Shown in pieces: positions 5,161-7,454 of a stretch of DNA of 7,454 bases (position 1 is the first letter of the stretch; each line of letters starts with the position of its first letter). The stretch lies in assembly GCA_964352715.1 (NCBI GenBank), contig CAYGSU010000111.1:1-7454 (forward strand), in the 5' to 3' direction. The DNA comes from JAVKBW01 sp964352715. GTDB lineage: Bacteria > Pseudomonadota > Alphaproteobacteria > UBA8366 > Aestuariispiraceae. A model generated the notes under the pieces. That model was not told the origin of the DNA. It was given only the letters and a program-made list of their open reading frames with translations, and did no database searches. Made by a program: the position numbers and the translations under genes.

Positions 5161-5523
5161 GTGGCATCGATCCTTCGCGACATTCTGGACGAACTGGCCC
5201 CGACCGAACAGGACCGGAAGGAAGGGCGCGAGGAACGGATCAAGGCACGGAACGCGCTCATTGCTTCCGCCGTCGCCCTGTGTCCGCTGACCGCGATTTT
5301 CGTGCTGGTCGGGCTGGTCATCGAATACAGGATCGCCACCATGCCGTCGTTCCTGTTCACCGCTTGCCTTGCCTATCCGCTGGTCGGTCTTTCTGGCGTC
5401 GTGCTCGGCATGATGGCCCATGCGCAGCAGATGTATACCGCGACCCTGCTGGCCGTCGTGGTTCTGCCGGTGCTGAATGTCGGCGCGATCATCGGCGGGT
5501 TTCTTTACTGGATGGTGGTTTAG
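5161..5523 (+). CDS. small three-helix membrane protein of unknown function
   Basis: I do not recognise this 120-aa protein. It has a soluble, charged N-terminus (about 1-30, with EQDRKEGREERIKAR) followed by three hydrophobic segments at about 31-54, 62-85 and 94-119, ending almost immediately after the last helix (GGFLYWMVV). The positive residues before helix 1 suggest the N-terminus is cytoplasmic. The start is GTG at 5161; an in-frame stop at 5146 leaves no upstream alternative, and the ribosome site is poor. It begins 20 nt after the COQ9 stop in the same direction, so probably belongs to that transcript. It ends 7 nt before the stop of the convergent ppk2. It looks real because the hydrophobic pattern is coherent and it fills the space between two certain genes. 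Confidence 0.7.
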   Translation: MASILRDILDELAPTEQDRKEGREERIKARNALIASAVALCPLTAIFVLVGLVIEYRIATMPSFLFTACLAYPLVGLSGVVLGMMAHAQQMYTATLLAVVVLPVLNVGAIIGGFLYWMVV

Positions 5524-5530
5524 CGGCCGG

Positions 5531-6457
5531 TCAGTATTTCTGTTCGACATACAGCTCGCGCGGCAATACCTGCCGTTCGTAATCAGGGTTGAACACCCGG
5601 TCCGGCAGATTCACCGGTTCGTGCTCCACCGGCTCGTAGGGAATCTGGCTGAGCAGATTGTGGATGCAGTTCAGCCTTGCCCGTTTCTTGTCATTGCCCT
5701 CGACGATCCACCACGGCGCTTCCGGGATATTGGTGCGGTTCAGCATCTCTTCCTTGACGCGGGTATATTCCTCCCACCGGACGCGGGACTGAAGGTCCAT
5801 CGGGCTGAGCTTCCACTGTTTCATCGGGTCGTGTATCCGCATCAGGAAGCGCAACTGCTGTTCCTCGTCGGTGATCGAGAACCAGAACTTGATCAGCTTG
5901 ATGCCGGACCGGGCCAGCATCCGTTCGAATTCCGGTACGTCATGAAAAAACTGCTCTACCTGGTCTTCGGTGGCGAAGCCCATCACCCGTTCAACCCCGG
6001 CGCGGTTGTACCACGACCGGTCGAACAGCACGATTTCGCCGGCGGCGGGCAGATGCGGCACGTAGCGCTGGAAATACCATTGCGACTTTTCCCGTTCGGT
6101 CGGCGCGGGCAGGGCGACGACCCGGCAACTGCGCGGGTTGAGGCGCTGCGAGATGCGCTTGATAACGCCGCCCTTGCCGGCGGCATCGCGGCCTTCAAAG
6201 ATGACGACGATCTTTTCGCCGGTATGCTGCACCCAGTCCTGCAACTTCACCAGTTCCGCCTGCAGGCGAAGCAGCTCGTGAAAATAGGTCCGCCGGTCAA
6301 GCGCGCTCTTGGTTTTCAGCCCGGCAATCATGCGTAATTCGCGCGATATCCGGACATCGTCGATTTCCAGTTCCAGCTCTTCGTCGAAACTGTCTTCCAT
6401 TTCCAGTTCGACCCAGTCCCGTTCGGTATCCGGAACGTCACCCTCTTGCATCGTCAT
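5531..6457 (-). CDS. ppk2: polyphosphate kinase 2 family protein
   Basis: A 308-aa single-domain PPK2, which transfers phosphate between polyphosphate and nucleotides, usually in the direction that regenerates ATP or GTP. Walker A is FEGRDAAGKGG (87-97, Lys95) and Walker B is LFDRSWYNRAGVE (144-156, Asp146). Other family blocks are LNPRSCRVVALPAPTEREK, QWYFQRYVPHLPAAGEI, IKFWFSITDEEQ and the C-terminal APWWIVEGNDKKRARLN (247-263). The size and one-domain layout fit ADP-phosphorylating class I, but AMP use cannot be excluded by eye. The first 35 residues are strongly acidic and probably disordered. The ATG at 6457 is chosen over the one at 6451 because AGGAG (minus strand, 6468-6464) lies 6 nt upstream. 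It lies 134 nt downstream of the DMT-family gene on the same strand. Confidence 0.95.
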   Translation of the reverse strand: MTMQEGDVPDTERDWVELEMEDSFDEELELEIDDVRISRELRMIAGLKTKSALDRRTYFHELLRLQAELVKLQDWVQHTGEKIVVIFEGRDAAGKGGVIKRISQRLNPRSCRVVALPAPTEREKSQWYFQRYVPHLPAAGEIVLFDRSWYNRAGVERVMGFATEDQVEQFFHDVPEFERMLARSGIKLIKFWFSITDEEQQLRFLMRIHDPMKQWKLSPMDLQSRVRWEEYTRVKEEMLNRTNIPEAPWWIVEGNDKKRARLNCIHNLLSQIPYEPVEHEPVNLPDRVFNPDYERQVLPRELYVEQKY

Positions 6458-6463
6458 TCTCTT

Positions 6464-6468
6464 CTCCT
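6464..6468 (-). promoter_or_regulatory. Shine-Dalgarno site of ppk2
   Basis: AGGAG on the minus strand sits 6 nt before the ATG at 6457 and 12 nt before the in-frame ATG at 6451, favouring the longer start. Confidence 0.65.
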
Positions 6469-6480
6469 AAACGCAAAACC

Positions 6481-6511
6481 TGCCGGAAGCCGTGTGCATA
6501 ATGCGCCGGCA
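6481..6511 (-). repeat. 6-bp inverted repeat between the DMT-family gene and ppk2
   Basis: TGCCGG (6481-6486) and CCGGCA (6506-6511) form a perfect dyad with a 19-nt loop that itself holds a small GCA/TGC dyad. On the minus strand the stem is followed by GGTTTTGCGTTT, so it could be a weak terminator for the DMT-family gene or a structured leader of ppk2. Only about 23 nt separate it from the ppk2 start. Confidence 0.3.
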
Positions 6512-6591
6512 ACAGGATAAAGAATGCCTGTCTAGCACGGGAATGGGACAGATTCGTTGCAATTGCCAGCAACAGGCGGATTTCTGCGGCG

Positions 6592-7449
6592 TCAGGCGAA
6601 GTAGGTCAGGCAGCCGACCCCGATCAGAATGATCGCGACACCGGCCCACTGGATTGCCGAAATCTTCTCCTTCAGGAAGATCCAGGCCAGTAGAACCGTG
6701 ACACCGCCGAACAGCGAGGAGATGACGGCGGTGATTTCGGAAAACTCGCCGCCGCTGCCGAACAGCAGGAACAGCACGCCGCCGAAATCCAGCAGGCCCT
6801 GCACGCACAGCACCGGCAGCCATTTCATCGGCAGAGCCGGGGCTTTTCGCGAGATCAGGAAAAACAGCAAAAGAAACACAAGCGCGACGATCCGGCCGAG
6901 CCAGAGCGTTTGCAGCTCGCCATGCAGCGGCACCGAATGCTGGCCGGAAATGATCAGCACCGCATAGGCGATGCAGGCGGCGGTCGCGACCAGAACGGTT
7001 TTTCCGTGCGACTGTCTTTCCAGTTCCGTTCCTTCCTCGGTGCTGGCCCGGGCGACGATGATGGCGCCGGCCATCGCCATCGCCATGCCGATCCACTGCC
7101 CGACCGACGGCCGCGACCCGAGCGCGAACGCGAACATCACCACCGCGGCCGGATGGGCGGCGACAATCGGCGCGGCGACGCTCAGCGGGCCGAGGGCGAG
7201 CGCCTTGTAGAGCAGCAGCATGGCGACCGTGTTCATCAGCCCGAACAGCACGATCAGCCATTGCGCCGGCAGGTCGATTTCCATCGGATGGCCGCCGGCA
7301 AGCATGTAGACGGACATGCCGACGCAACTGACGATAAAAACCGCCAGCAGGGCGTTGGCGTGCCCGACGGTACGGCCGGACAGACCGGCCAGAAAATCCG
7401 CCGTACCCAGGGACGCCGCGCTGAGGCCGCCGAAAAGGATCTGGTTCAT
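6592..7449 (-). CDS. EamA-domain (DMT superfamily) transporter
   Basis: A 285-aa integral membrane protein with about ten hydrophobic segments arranged as two EamA repeats (about 4-134 and 150-284). The first repeat ends with YKALALGPLSVAAPIVAAHP (81-100) and GMAMAMAGAIIV. The second ends with EITAVISSLFGGVTVLLAWI (238-257), FLKEKISAIQWAG and a final hydrophobic helix, as is typical. The family exports or imports amino acids, nucleotide sugars and other small metabolites; substrate cannot be told from sequence. A charged linker (STEEGTELERQSHGK, 136-150) joins the halves. The ATG at 7449 gives a full-length protein, but only 5 nt remain upstream in the window, so the ribosome site and any upstream partner are not visible. 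ppk2 follows on the same strand after 134 nt. Confidence 0.88.
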   Translation of the reverse strand: MNQILFGGLSAASLGTADFLAGLSGRTVGHANALLAVFIVSCVGMSVYMLAGGHPMEIDLPAQWLIVLFGLMNTVAMLLLYKALALGPLSVAAPIVAAHPAAVVMFAFALGSRPSVGQWIGMAMAMAGAIIVARASTEEGTELERQSHGKTVLVATAACIAYAVLIISGQHSVPLHGELQTLWLGRIVALVFLLLFFLISRKAPALPMKWLPVLCVQGLLDFGGVLFLLFGSGGEFSEITAVISSLFGGVTVLLAWIFLKEKISAIQWAGVAIILIGVGCLTYFA

Positions 7450-7454
7450 GAGTG

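Noticed and set aside
5515..5545. Bidirectional terminator between the small membrane protein gene and ppk2
   Set aside because: I looked for a hairpin between and around the convergent stops and found none with a convincing stem and T run.
5477..6337. Plus-strand open frame of 286 codons opposite ppk2
   Set aside because: It is antisense to an unmistakable PPK2 gene and shows no domain or ribosome site; codon bias in GC-rich DNA explains it.
6467..7327. Second minus-strand open frame of 286 codons overlapping the DMT-family gene
   Set aside because: It is a frame-shifted reading of the transporter gene, rich in Arg and Ala, with no family similarity.

Overview
This 7.45 kb window looks like the chromosome of a GC-rich alphaproteobacterium. 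The best taxonomic clues are a short (67 aa) ribosomal protein S21 gene transcribed away from a COQ9-family gene, an alphaproteobacterial-type PntB, and dense operons with 1-4 nt overlaps. A Rhodospirillales-like relative is my guess, by inference only. I saw no tRNA, rRNA, CRISPR array, insertion sequence or phage gene. A run of exactly 100 N (3034-3133) is an assembly gap that cuts the genes on both sides of it.

Left part, plus strand (1-3033): the 3' end of pntB (proton-translocating NAD(P) transhydrogenase beta subunit) is followed after 98 nt by a tightly packed four-gene unit. It holds two paralogous DUF1538 membrane proteins, a small PII-like protein and a CBS-pair protein, joined by overlaps of 4, 1 and 4 nt. 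DUF1538 pairs (UmpA/UmpB) have, as I recall, been reported as a two-subunit Na+(Li+,K+)/H+ antiporter in Halomonas. The two soluble downstream proteins belong to fold families that usually bind adenine nucleotides. The unit therefore reads as a cation/proton transporter with two built-in nucleotide- or energy-sensing regulators. This is the most interesting system in the window.

Middle (3134-5523): after the gap come a cut-off VOC/glyoxalase-family gene and rpsU, both on the minus strand, separated by a convincing intrinsic terminator. Divergent from rpsU is a plus-strand cluster: peptide deformylase (def), a COQ9-family gene overlapping def by 38 nt, and a small three-helix membrane protein of unknown function. 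The rpsU/def spacer carries a good extended -10 promoter for rpsU and an 8-bp inverted repeat spanning its -35 box. The cluster links translation (S21, N-terminal deformylation) with ubiquinone synthesis (COQ9).

Right part, minus strand (5531-7449): a PPK2-type polyphosphate kinase, convergent with the membrane-protein gene (7 nt between stop codons), and upstream of it an EamA/DMT-family transporter. Both appear intact. Noncoding stretches are all short (98, 112, 188 and 134 nt), so no gene-free region exceeds 300 nt apart from uncertainty about the true size of the gap.
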